Of a stretch of DNA of 64,000 bases, positions 23,421 to 33,380 are shown one piece after another (position 1 is the first letter of the stretch; each line of letters starts with the position of its first letter). A program made the translations under genes and the position numbers. This DNA comes from Cryptomeria japonica (lineage: Eukaryota; Streptophyta; Pinopsida; Cupressales; Cupressaceae). Under the pieces are notes generated by a model. That model was not told where the DNA came from, searched no databases, and saw only the letters and a program-made list of their open reading frames with translations. The DNA lies in contig NC_081414.1 in assembly GCF_030272615.1 (NCBI RefSeq), positions 825,930,896-825,994,895 on the forward strand, read 5' to 3'.

Positions 23421-26400
23421 GTGTCCACCTTGAGAATAAAAGGACAAGATCCTTCTTGTGCGGTCACCACTCGTCGATCCAAAATAGTCTTGAAAGGAGC
23501 TCCTGCAGCTCCTCCTAAACCAACTCCTGCAAGTCAGTATAATCTTTTGGATCACCTAGGAAAAACACCTGCACAAATATCCATTCTAGAGTTGTTGAAA
23601 ATGTCTCCCATGCATCGTGCAGTCCTAGATAAAGCCTTGATTGAGTCCACTGTCCCGACAGATATTGATGTTGACCAATTTCAAGCACGGATTGGACATT
23701 TAGTTGTTTCCCAAAATGTCGCATTTTCTGATAGTGATATCTCACCTGACAAGCTTCCCCATAATGACCCTTTGCACCTAGAAGTCTTTGTCCACAATTG
23801 CAAAATCCGACGAGTCTTGATAGATGGCGGAGCAGGTCTTAATATCTGCACCTTGAGAGTGGTCATTGGCCACGGATATACAAAAAATGACATTGATGCT
23901 TTCAAAAGGATAACAATCAAAGCCTATGATGATGCTGAGCGCCCATCCAAAGGGATAATTGTATTGCCCATCCGAGTTGGTCCAGTGATGGAAAACACTT
24001 TCCTACAAGTCCTAGACCTTGATCTCCCTTATAATATGATTCTTGGCCGTCCATGGATCCATGCAATGAAAGCAGTTCCATCCACCTATCATCAATGTCT
24101 AAAATATCCTTACAATGGAACTGAGATAACAATTCCAGGAGATCCTAATCCATTTCAGTTCTATGCTACCTTAAGGGGTACTCCTCAGCAGCAAGTCCCA
24201 GTCAATAGAGAAGCCAAATCAGACAGTTATGTGGATCCCAATGCATTATTAGATGCTATCAAAGGAAAACTGAAGATACAAGACCAAGGGTGTGGAGAAT
24301 ATTCAATGGACCAAACATTCCTCATTGGGAATTTGCCGATGTCTCCAAAATCATATGGCAAACCGCATTTATTGCAAAAGGAACCCAAGGTCATTTTTCA
24401 ATATCAGCCTCCTACTACATTTGCAAGATGGGGAGAACTTGACAAAGAAACTGTAGATGATGATGTCATAGATTGGCTCTATAAGGATCCAACTGAAACC
24501 CCACCTGTCAAGTTGCCAGTGGAATTATATGGCAAAGGATTTACTATGCTGCAGAAGAAAGGATATGATGGCTGCAGTGGCTTAGGCTTGAAAAACAATG
24601 GAAGGATAGAACCCATCATACTGGAGAGGCGACCCCCAACTTTAGGGTTAGGTTTTGTACTGTTACGAATTGGATCCACATCTACCAAAAGGTCCACGTG
24701 TCGAAAAGGGCGTGATTCTGACGATGAAATAACACCTGAGGCTACCCAACTCGAGACTGATTCTAATGAATGGGAGTGGAGTTCTTTTTCTTCCAGCTCC
24801 TATGCCCTTGACAATATCTTCATTGACCCTGATAACTTGCCTATGGAGGATAAACATGAAATAATTCCTCTTCCTAAAACCTGTCCTCATGCTTGGATCG
24901 AGTCATTTTGGGATCCTAGCTCTGAATCCGACACAAGCAGTTCAGATAGTGACACCACAGACATTCACATTTTCACCATATCAGCCCTCTCTATCCTTAT
25001 AATCGATGATGACATGCCCCTCATATATCCCCAACTTATCCAATATGACCAACAAGAACCGCTCACGTTGGACTGTTTTCAGAATGACGAAGCAATTGCA
25101 GAGTTCCTGGGACTACGGGAAGGCATACCACAGGGTGATCACAAGGCAGGATTTGCTATTGACCTGGATTCAATGGCATATTTTGGGGAGTCAACTCCCT
25201 CTTCCAGTCATGAAAAAGAAAAAGAAAAAGAAAAAAATCAAAAGAATAGATCTTTGAGTGAAAACCATAAGGCGCTCTCTGATCATACAAAAGTAAAAAT
25301 AAAAGACGTACCTATGGGTGAAAACCTTTCTAAGGCGCCCAAAGGTGGAAGAGTGGACATACCCTTATCAATTCAGGACCAATCCACATTGATGGTAGAG
25401 ATGACCGAGGAAATCAATCTGGGAACACCTGATAACCCTAAGGTCATCCATTTTGCTGCCTCCTTGTCAAAACAAGAGAAGATTGATTTTATTAATTTCT
25501 TTCTTGAGAAGAAGATCAGCTTCACATGGTCCTATGTAGATATGCCTGGCCTTGATCCAGAATTGGTTCTTCATCATTTGCCACTAAAAGTGGATGCCAA
25601 GCCTGTCAAACAGAAACTTAGAAAGATGCATCCTCAGGTGGCTCTTTTGGTCAAAGTGGAATTAAAAAAATTGCTAGATGTGGGCTTCATCAGACCCATT
25701 GATTATGCAGACTGGATTTCAAATTTAGTGCCTGTTAGTAAAGTAACTGGGGGCATCAGAATCTGCACAGATTTTAGGGATCTCAATAAAGCATGCCCTA
25801 AAGATGATTTTCCATTGCCAAACATAGACATCATAGTGGACATGACGGCTGGCTATGAGATGCTTTCACTAATGGATGGTTTCTCCGGCTACAATCAAAT
25901 CCGTATTGCACCTGAAGATCAGCATAAGACCGCATTCACATGTGCTTGGGGCACCTATTACTGGAATGTGATGCCTTTCGGCCTCAAAAATGCCGGTGCT
26001 ACATATCAAAGAGCAATGATGATAATCTTCCATGATTTCATGCATACTTTGATGGAGGATTATGTTGATGACTTGTTATGCAAATCTGTTACCAGAGATA
26101 GTCATCTAGCCATCTTGGGCCCAATCTTTGATAGAATGGAGACTTACAAACTCAGGCTCAATCCAAAAAAGTGTGTCTTTGGTGTTACAGCTGGAAAGTT
26201 GCTTGGATACATTGTTTCTCACCGAGGCATTGAGGTCGATCCCGCAAAGGTCAAAGCAATAATGGATATGCCTCCACCTTCCAACCTCCAGCAATTACGA
26301 AGTCTGCAAGGAAAGCTCCAGTCAATCCGTCGTTTCATAGCTCAGTTGGCCGACAAATGTCACCCATTCCAACATCTACTGCACAAAGGTGTCGCTTTTA

Positions 26401-28682
26401 AATGGACTGAGCAATGTCAATCAGCTTTTCAAGCTCTCAAAGACTATTTGTTGTCGCCACCCATCCTAATGCCTCCTATTGAAGGAAAGCCATTTTTATT
26501 GTATATCTCTGCAACTGAAACAACATTAGGTGTTCTCTTGGCCCAACAAGATGAGAACGGCAAAGAAAGAGCTATTTACTATATCAGCCGGACACTGGTA
26601 GGCTATGGGCTAAATTATTCAACTATTGAGAGGGCATGCTTAGCAGTGGTATTTGCAACACAAAAGCTTCGACATTATATGCTAAGCCATCAAACATTGT
26701 TGATTGCCAAAATTGATCCTTTAAAATATTTGCTCAGTCGAGCAGCTTTGACAGGTCGCCTAGCTAAATGGGTCATGATTCTCAGTGAATTTGACATTGA
26801 GTATATGGAGCGAAAGGCGATAAAAGGACAAGTCATCGCAGATCAACTGGCAGATGCTCCTATTTCAGACGATCATCCCATGTTGACTGATTTCCCAGAT
26901 GAATCAGTCTTTGCTCTCACACCATCCAATGAATGGAAGTTATACTTTGATGGGTCCCACACCAAGTTTGGATCCGGTGCAGGCATTTTGTTTGTCACTC
27001 CTCAAGGTGATGCTATTCCAAAATCTTACAAAATAACTTTTCAATGTACCAATAACATTGCAGAGTACGAAGCATTGGTTACAGGACTTCGAGTGGCAGT
27101 CCACTGGAATATCAAGCATTTGCAAGTCTATGGAGATTCTCAATTAGTCATCCAACAAGTGAATGATGACTACGAAACAAAAGATGAAAAGCTTATTCCT
27201 TATAAGCACATGGTAGACTTCTTCAAGACAAAATTCACAGCTATCCATTTCAGTCAAGTTCCAAGAATACAAAACAAGTCAGCAGATGCAATGGCTACGA
27301 TTGCTTCCATGATAAATATGCCTCATAATATGGACAAGTGTGAATTCCTAGTCGAACAATTGCTAGTCCCCTCTTTTGACATTCCGATAGCTGATGTGAT
27401 GTGCATTCTTGTTGGTCCCAATTCCCCCTGGTACAATGACATATATCAGTATTTGAAATCCCAGACCTTACCACCTAACCTTTCCGCTAACCAACGCCGA
27501 GCCTTTATCCGACAGACAACCAAGTATGTCATCATCGCCGACACCCTTTACCACCGTTCTTTTGACCATACCCTCCTCAGGTGTTTGGATTCTGATGAAG
27601 CACAAACCGCTTTACACGAGGTTCACGATGGTATATGTGGGGGCCATTTCAATGGTCTTAGCTTAGCCAAAAAGTTGATTCGTGCTGGGTATTATTGGCC
27701 CACTTTGGAGAAGGATGTTCATGATTTTGTTAAAAAGTGCTACAAGTGCCAGATTCATGGAGATTATATTCATGCACCAGCTCAAGAGCTTCATTCTATT
27801 ATATCTCCATGGCCCTTTTCTCAGTGGGGATTGGATCTTATCGACAAGATTCAGCCAACATCTGCAAATGGACACAAGTTCATTATTACAGCTACAGAAT
27901 ATTTTACAAAATGGATTGAAGCCATCCCCATGACCTATATCACTAGTGTCCAAATTTCAAAATTCTTGCTAAATTATATCATATGCAGATATGGGGTTCC
28001 CCTTGCCATAGTCACAGATAATGGTCGACCCTTCAAGAATAAAGATGTTAAAGAACTTTGTGAAAAATTTCATATTCAACACCATTTTTCTAGCCCATAC
28101 TATCCACAGGGTAACGGTCAAGCTGAAGCATCAAATAAAACCATTATCAAGATCCTGAAGAAAGTTGTCAATGACGCTGGTCGAGATTGGCACGTACAGT
28201 TAAATCCAGCACTATGGGCCTATCGTACTTCTGTCCGCACACCTACTGGCGCCACACCTTATTCCTTGGTGTATGGTGCGGAAGCCATTTTACCCTTGGA
28301 AGTGGAGATTCCTTCCTTGCGAGTTTCTTTGCAGCACCTGATTGATGATGAGACACACAGAGTCTCTCGGCTGCATCAGCTTGAGATGTTAGATGAAAAG
28401 CGTCAAACAACTTTGACACATTTGCAAGCATATCAAAACTGTCTTCGTCGCTCTTATAATAAGAAAGTCAAAGGGCGACACTTCGAAGTGGGAGACCTGG
28501 TTTTAAAGGCAAATCCCAAGAATGCACAGTCTACTGACATCATCAAGGGCAAGTTTGAACCTAATTGGGTTGGGCCTTTCATAGTAACTACAGCCTATGG
28601 CTCGGAGGCATATCAGCTTGCGACTCCCGAAGGTGAACCTCTGTCTGATCCTATTAATAGAATGCATCTTTGCAAGTACTAG
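23421..28682 (+). CDS. pol of element B: protease, G-patch-like, RT, two RNase H domains, integrase
   Basis: 1753 codons without a stop. Order by residue: retropepsin LIDGGAG at about 133-139; a G-patch-like stretch at about 370-400 (GYDGCSGLGLKNNGR); acidic Ser-rich linker; RT with YVDD at 881-884; a first RNase H at about 1020-1090 in which the usual first Asp is Ser (LLYISATETTLG); a second, archaeal-type RNase H at about 1170 (KLYFDGSHTKFGSGAGI) typical of Tat; integrase zinc domain at about 1399-1447 and D-D-E core (GLDLID about 1470, TDNGRPF about 1532, QAEAS about 1569); C-terminal GPFIV...AYQL module. It makes and inserts the DNA copy. The first Met here is only the first in frame after the deletion; the natural protein would be fused to gag. 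It ends at TAG where A reads on two more codons (Trp-Ala). Confidence 0.95.
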   Translation: MSTLRIKGQDPSCAVTTRRSKIVLKGAPAAPPKPTPASQYNLLDHLGKTPAQISILELLKMSPMHRAVLDKALIESTVPTDIDVDQFQARIGHLVVSQNVAFSDSDISPDKLPHNDPLHLEVFVHNCKIRRVLIDGGAGLNICTLRVVIGHGYTKNDIDAFKRITIKAYDDAERPSKGIIVLPIRVGPVMENTFLQVLDLDLPYNMILGRPWIHAMKAVPSTYHQCLKYPYNGTEITIPGDPNPFQFYATLRGTPQQQVPVNREAKSDSYVDPNALLDAIKGKLKIQDQGCGEYSMDQTFLIGNLPMSPKSYGKPHLLQKEPKVIFQYQPPTTFARWGELDKETVDDDVIDWLYKDPTETPPVKLPVELYGKGFTMLQKKGYDGCSGLGLKNNGRIEPIILERRPPTLGLGFVLLRIGSTSTKRSTCRKGRDSDDEITPEATQLETDSNEWEWSSFSSSSYALDNIFIDPDNLPMEDKHEIIPLPKTCPHAWIESFWDPSSESDTSSSDSDTTDIHIFTISALSILIIDDDMPLIYPQLIQYDQQEPLTLDCFQNDEAIAEFLGLREGIPQGDHKAGFAIDLDSMAYFGESTPSSSHEKEKEKEKNQKNRSLSENHKALSDHTKVKIKDVPMGENLSKAPKGGRVDIPLSIQDQSTLMVEMTEEINLGTPDNPKVIHFAASLSKQEKIDFINFFLEKKISFTWSYVDMPGLDPELVLHHLPLKVDAKPVKQKLRKMHPQVALLVKVELKKLLDVGFIRPIDYADWISNLVPVSKVTGGIRICTDFRDLNKACPKDDFPLPNIDIIVDMTAGYEMLSLMDGFSGYNQIRIAPEDQHKTAFTCAWGTYYWNVMPFGLKNAGATYQRAMMIIFHDFMHTLMEDYVDDLLCKSVTRDSHLAILGPIFDRMETYKLRLNPKKCVFGVTAGKLLGYIVSHRGIEVDPAKVKAIMDMPPPSNLQQLRSLQGKLQSIRRFIAQLADKCHPFQHLLHKGVAFKWTEQCQSAFQALKDYLLSPPILMPPIEGKPFLLYISATETTLGVLLAQQDENGKERAIYYISRTLVGYGLNYSTIERACLAVVFATQKLRHYMLSHQTLLIAKIDPLKYLLSRAALTGRLAKWVMILSEFDIEYMERKAIKGQVIADQLADAPISDDHPMLTDFPDESVFALTPSNEWKLYFDGSHTKFGSGAGILFVTPQGDAIPKSYKITFQCTNNIAEYEALVTGLRVAVHWNIKHLQVYGDSQLVIQQVNDDYETKDEKLIPYKHMVDFFKTKFTAIHFSQVPRIQNKSADAMATIASMINMPHNMDKCEFLVEQLLVPSFDIPIADVMCILVGPNSPWYNDIYQYLKSQTLPPNLSANQRRAFIRQTTKYVIIADTLYHRSFDHTLLRCLDSDEAQTALHEVHDGICGGHFNGLSLAKKLIRAGYYWPTLEKDVHDFVKKCYKCQIHGDYIHAPAQELHSIISPWPFSQWGLDLIDKIQPTSANGHKFIITATEYFTKWIEAIPMTYITSVQISKFLLNYIICRYGVPLAIVTDNGRPFKNKDVKELCEKFHIQHHFSSPYYPQGNGQAEASNKTIIKILKKVVNDAGRDWHVQLNPALWAYRTSVRTPTGATPYSLVYGAEAILPLEVEIPSLRVSLQHLIDDETHRVSRLHQLEMLDEKRQTTLTHLQAYQNCLRRSYNKKVKGRHFEVGDLVLKANPKNAQSTDIIKGKFEPNWVGPFIVTTAYGSEAYQLATPEGEPLSDPINRMHLCKY

Positions 28683-28726
28683 GCATAGTTTGCTGTCAGA
28701 TTTTTCTTCAAATATGATCCTGAAAA

Positions 28727-28803
28727 AAATACAAAAAAATGAAAAAAGCAAAAAATACAAAAAAATGAAAAAAGAAAAAAAGAAAAAAGAGAAAAGAAAA
28801 AAA
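28727..28803 (+). repeat. aaaaaatgaaaaaa simple repeat after B pol
   Basis: Short purine repeats of ATACAAAAAAATGAAAAAAG type directly downstream of pol. The counterpart in A is longer (41605-41765). Confidence 0.8.
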
Positions 28804-29118
28804 TGAATGATTCGCCCTCTAGTGAAAACCTGGCAAACAGGCGCTTTGGGCAAGTACCATGGTGAAAACCTGGCAATCAGGTGCCATGAGTAATGAGATT
28901 ATTGCTCTGTCATCTATCATGACTTCTAGCCATGCTTTCTCTCGGCTAGTTATCATGCTTATCTTTCACTCAACCCAATGTTTTATTCCAGGCCTGTTAT
29001 TGGTCAACATCACTGTCTTGCTTACTCCAGTGTCTTGTACATATGTTTTGGTCCTGGTTTATGTGTCTTTCAAGTGCGCATTGGGTGCTTTTCCCTCGTC
29101 ATGATCAATCACTAGAGC

Positions 29119-29440
29119 ATAAAAATTGAAAAAAGTCCTGAAAAAAAGTCTTAAAAATTGAAAAAAGTCCTGAAAAAAGTCATAAAAATCCAAAAATGTC
29201 CTGAAAAAAAAGTCATAAAAATCCAAAAAAGTCCTGAAAAAAAAAAATCTCATAAAAATTGAAAAAAGTCCTGAAAAAAAAAAAGATCCAAAAAATCAAA
29301 TAATCTCCTGAAATAATCCAAAAAAAAAAAAATCAAATAATGTCCTGAAATAATCCAAAAAATTGAAAAATGTCCTGAAAAAAAGTCAAAAAATCAAATA
29401 AAGTCCTGAAAAAAAAGAATGAACACAAAAAAATTGTAAA
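29119..29440 (+). repeat. A-rich tandem array with GTCCTGAAAAAA core, element B
   Basis: About nine imperfect units of 28-36 bp, each GTCCTGAAAAAA plus an A-rich spacer (CATAAAAATCC or AAAATTG). The same array is at 42084-42355 in A, so it is a family feature. Confidence 0.85.
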
Positions 29441-31037
29441 ACTCCAAAAACCAAAAACATGCATTTTTGCAATAAAGTATTCCCTTTATGCATCAACAGC
29501 TCACTGAGTATACATTCAACAACTCGCAATCCATTTCACGCTGTGCTTTAATGAAATCATGCGTTAATAGATGAACTCTTTCAATCAAATCAAACATTCA
29601 AACTGATCAAAAATTGTCATATCAATCGAACGTTACCATCAATATCATTTGTCCTTGTTCCTATTATCATGGGTCTTATACAGGGTGTGGTATACTCGAA
29701 ACCAGACTGTGTCCTGTCTTAGACGGGGTATCACATTTCCTGAAACCAGACAGCATGATCGTCCTATCAGCACGTTCAACTTTTGACAATGAAGATCAAG
29801 ATGTTTGTTTGATTTGCTTGAATTTGTGAGTCTTATCTTTTTATTAATTTATCTTTGGCTTCGATCATGTCCCTATGTTGCTCGATGATGTCACTGAGTG
29901 ATTTAGAGTGACCGGGATGGCTCATGGTCTCTTTCTTTGATTGTGATTGTTGCTTGTCTATGCTATGTCTGTCTTTTGCAAATAGGGTTGCATTTCAGCT
30001 CTGGCCTTCAATGCCACGATGCTACGCATCCATTTTTCTAAATAAAAATAAAGGTTCTCACCTACAAAGTGCATTACTGAAAGCAATTTTTTTTGTCATC
30101 TTTCACTGTCCTCTATCTCATTTCTTACTAACATTTCTTCCGTCTGGTCGGCTAGTCAGTTCGGTCTAGTGCTCCGATATCCAAGCACATATGATGCATC
30201 CTGCATCCATTTGGTTAGTACATTTGCATTCCATCACATATTACATCAAGCATTTTTCATTTCATAAATACATCAAAAAAATACATAAAAATGCATCCAT
30301 ACATGTTCATAAACTAGTGCATAAGTCATCCATACATGCAAAAAACATAAGTCATAACATATTGCATCCATCATATCGATGCATATCATATCACATATCA
30401 TAATAATGTCAGAGTACAAAATCAGACTGTCTGTCCTAAGTATGGCCCGCAGGCTGACTGCAAAATGTCAAACTACATAATGTCCACTGTCTATCATAAG
30501 GAATACGTGCCTCTGTCACTGGGTGCTCCCTCTGTCCTCCTCATCCCCGCAATGTCTCGTAAGCCCTCAAAATTCATGAAATCCAAAACATGGGTTTTTG
30601 AGATCCATACCGCTGCTCCTACGTCATCCGGTCGTCTGAATGTGCGTACATGTTCTCCAAGGTGATCCGCCATTGGAATGTTCGCCATCTATCTGCAAGT
30701 GTCCTTGTCCAGAGCAACAAATTCTCCTCTTTGTCTAGTGCAAATGAGCCATTTTCAACCTCTTGGTCTCATTTATAGCTCTTTGTCATTGCATAGATGG
30801 ACGTGCGTCCTCTCCATCTTATGTTGGTTGCGGTCTTGTGCACATTAAATTGATTGTCTGTCATGCATCTGATCTCCGATTGTCAGTCTGTTTGATCCTA
30901 TCATTTTTTATCGATCAATTGGCCTCTTTTCCGCATGTTTCCGGCCAATTCCTCGAGGGGGCATGCATATGTCATTATTATTGTCTGGGGCATTTAGTTA
31001 TTGTTCTTTGAAACAACGCTCAGAATCGCATTGTCTC

Positions 31038-31051
31038 AAAGAGGGGCAAAA
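31038..31051 (+). other. polypurine tract of element B
   Basis: AAAGAGGGGCAAAA directly before the LTR start TGTAGACACC. It is identical in A. Confidence 0.85.
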
Positions 31052-32578
31052 TGTAGACACCCAAAAATGGTCAACGCTTGCGAAGTCATACTTTAACAAT
31101 TGTGCATTGCCTCATTTTAGGTTTTTGCGTCGCATTAACATTTCTCCTATGTCACGCACTTGGTCTTTATCATTTGCGAACATCGAGTCATTCTTCTACA
31201 TTCTTCAATCATCTCGTCTTCAAATTTGGTCTTGTTGACAACATTATCTAGTCATGATTTTGATCAATCTTATCCTATCGCATCAATGTGCGTATTCAAT
31301 CTTATCATTCTGGACATCGTCAATCCTAACTAGGGTTTTGTCCTTCTATCAATCTTATCAATCGTATCATCAATCCTTCAATCTTGTCATTTTAACGATC
31401 GATTTGTCATCGATTGCTGTCATGTGCAATCTTGTCATTTTTGTGATCGATTTGTCATCAATCGTGGTCATTTCCAATCTTGTCGTCTTGCAATCTATTT
31501 TATCATCGATCCTCGTCCTCTTGTCAATTTTGTCATTTTGCGATTATTTCGCTATCGATCATTGTCTGTCTCAATTATGTCAATTTGGATCAATTTGTCA
31601 TTGTTCCTCGTCAATTGGCGCATTTTCTCAATCAAATCGTTTATCGCATTGGTCATTTATCAATTCAAAATCATGATATTGATTATCTTCAATCAAGACC
31701 TAATTGTCATTTTCGCATTTCTAATTCGTCTTCTAGGGTTTTATGATTTAGTCATTTAACCTAATTTGCCATTTCTTCCTCTAGGATTACTAAATTATTT
31801 ATTAATCCTAAGTCTTCTTATTACAATTAAATCTTTATTTAATTGGCTAATTATTCCTCTTTGTGAATTGATTAATAAATGAAAAATTATTAATTAATTC
31901 ACTAATTCCTAAATTCTAATTTCTATCAATTTCTAATTCCTAATTTGTCATCAATTTCAATTTCCTAATTTTTCAAATTTCTAATTCCTTTTCCCTCCTA
32001 ATTCATCTCCTAATTCTATGGGAGTGACATTTCAATTTGTCATGAAATTGTCATAATTGATAATCAATCAATTTGACATGGAATGTGTCATAATTTGTCA
32101 TCAATTATCAATCAATCAAATTGTGCATGGAAAGTGCATAATTTGTCATAATTGACATATTGATTTGCAATTTCCATTTGAATTGCATCATGCCAATCTT
32201 GTCATTTATCCAATTCTTCTATAAATTGGATAATTTTCTTCAATCAATCCCTTCATGAACCTCGAATTTCTATCAAACTACCGAACTTTCGTTTCTAGTA
32301 CTCTTGAGCTGTTTGCTTTCAATTGTGTGAGCACTTGTAGGTGAGATCCACAAACCCATTGAAGAGGAAAGAACAACAATGGAGCCGCATGGAAGAAGCA
32401 TCCGAATTGTTATATGGTTTGCATGACATTTTCTTTTAAATGCTTTGTTTTTGTGCCTCTATTGAATTTGCTTTGGAATTAGGTTCATTTGCAATGAGTG
32501 TTCTCTTTGATTATGTTGTCATGTCTTGTGTTTTGATCTACTTACTTGCTTGTGATGATTCCTAATTTCTACGCTACA
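31052..32578 (+). repeat. 3' LTR of element B
   Basis: 1527 bp, starting TGTAGACACC and ending CTACGCTACA. It is followed by the target duplication gaaat (32579-32583). Confidence 0.96.
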
Positions 32579-32583
32579 GAAAT

Positions 32584-33380
32584 ATCTTGTCTTCTTTGCT
32601 TGTCAAAAGTTAAATTGTATCTCATTTCAAGAACAAGGTAAATTGATCCAACATAAGATTAAACACAAGAGACATTTATCCAACAAAAGTTCAACAAGGT
32701 TCAAAACACATCTTTAAACATGGTTGTCAAATATTGTTCAAAATCTTGTCTCAACATTCATGTCACTTACATTTAAGTTCATCCTAGGTTGCATTTTGCA
32801 AAGTCATTGTCAACTACCAAGGTTAGGTTTCACCTAAGTCATATTCCTTTGCATATGAATAAGAGTCATCCATTTGCATATGTCCTCTTGCATTAAAGTC
32901 ATATCATTGTCATACATTGCATACTTTAGGTCTCTTCATTTAGGTCATTATCATATCATATTAAGGTCACTTGCATAGTAATGTCCCTTTGCATATAGTG
33001 CCAAAATTAGGTTTTGTCATACTTGATTAATCCTAATCTTTGATAAACCCTAAGTCATTGTTAAGAAGTCTAGACCTTATCAAATCTTTTGTCCTTTTGT
33101 CATCAATATCATTTGGTCAAACCTAGCTTAGTATCCAAGCATATAGGGGAGACTTTGTCATTTGTCCTTTTGTCACTTACGTCCTTTTGTCCTTTAAGGT
33201 CTAGACATCATTCCAATTTCCTAAGGGTCCCTCTCTTAGATTTTCATTTCAAAAGTTTGTCAAAATCTTCAAAAGCAACCAAAAACATAGATTGCATGCT
33301 CATCTATATAGTTTGCATTTAGTTGCATATCATACATTATCTTTGAAAATTACAAAAAACATTGCATTTGCACAAGTGAC
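32584..33380 (+). other. leader of element A, second part
   Basis: Continuation of the A leader after B. It aligns with about 19590-20445 of B with several small deletions. No gene. Confidence 0.8.

Larger units (their letters stand above)
28683..31037 (+). other. 3' region of element B without the antisense gene
   Basis: A-rich arrays, then ordinary AT-leaning sequence similar to 41579-43490 and 45552-46045 of A. Near 28820-28885 there are two copies of GTGAAAACCTGGCAAACAGG-like sequence, each able to form a small CCTG/CAGG hairpin. The A-B alignment breaks at about 30545-30560, where A has about 2.06 kb more. No gene is supported on either strand. Confidence 0.8.
16800..32578 (+). mobile_element. 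Tat-lineage Ty3/gypsy element B, inserted in the leader of A
   Basis: Two 1527-bp LTRs (16800-18326, 31052-32578) and a target duplication gaaat at 16795-16799 and 32579-32583. The empty site can be read from B's own leader, where gagtctaagttataacatctt continues unbroken. It is 15.8 kb, oriented as A. Pol is one intact 1753-codon ORF, but gag has six stops and a 25-base deletion. The 3' region lacks the antisense gene found in A. LTRs differ by about 1.4% by eye. Confidence 0.96.

Noticed and set aside
28503..28853. minus-strand Phe-rich ORFs after pol of B (and 41560-41877 in A, 29059-29253)
   Set aside because: Products are runs of Phe, Ser and Leu from the reverse of poly-A repeats, not proteins.
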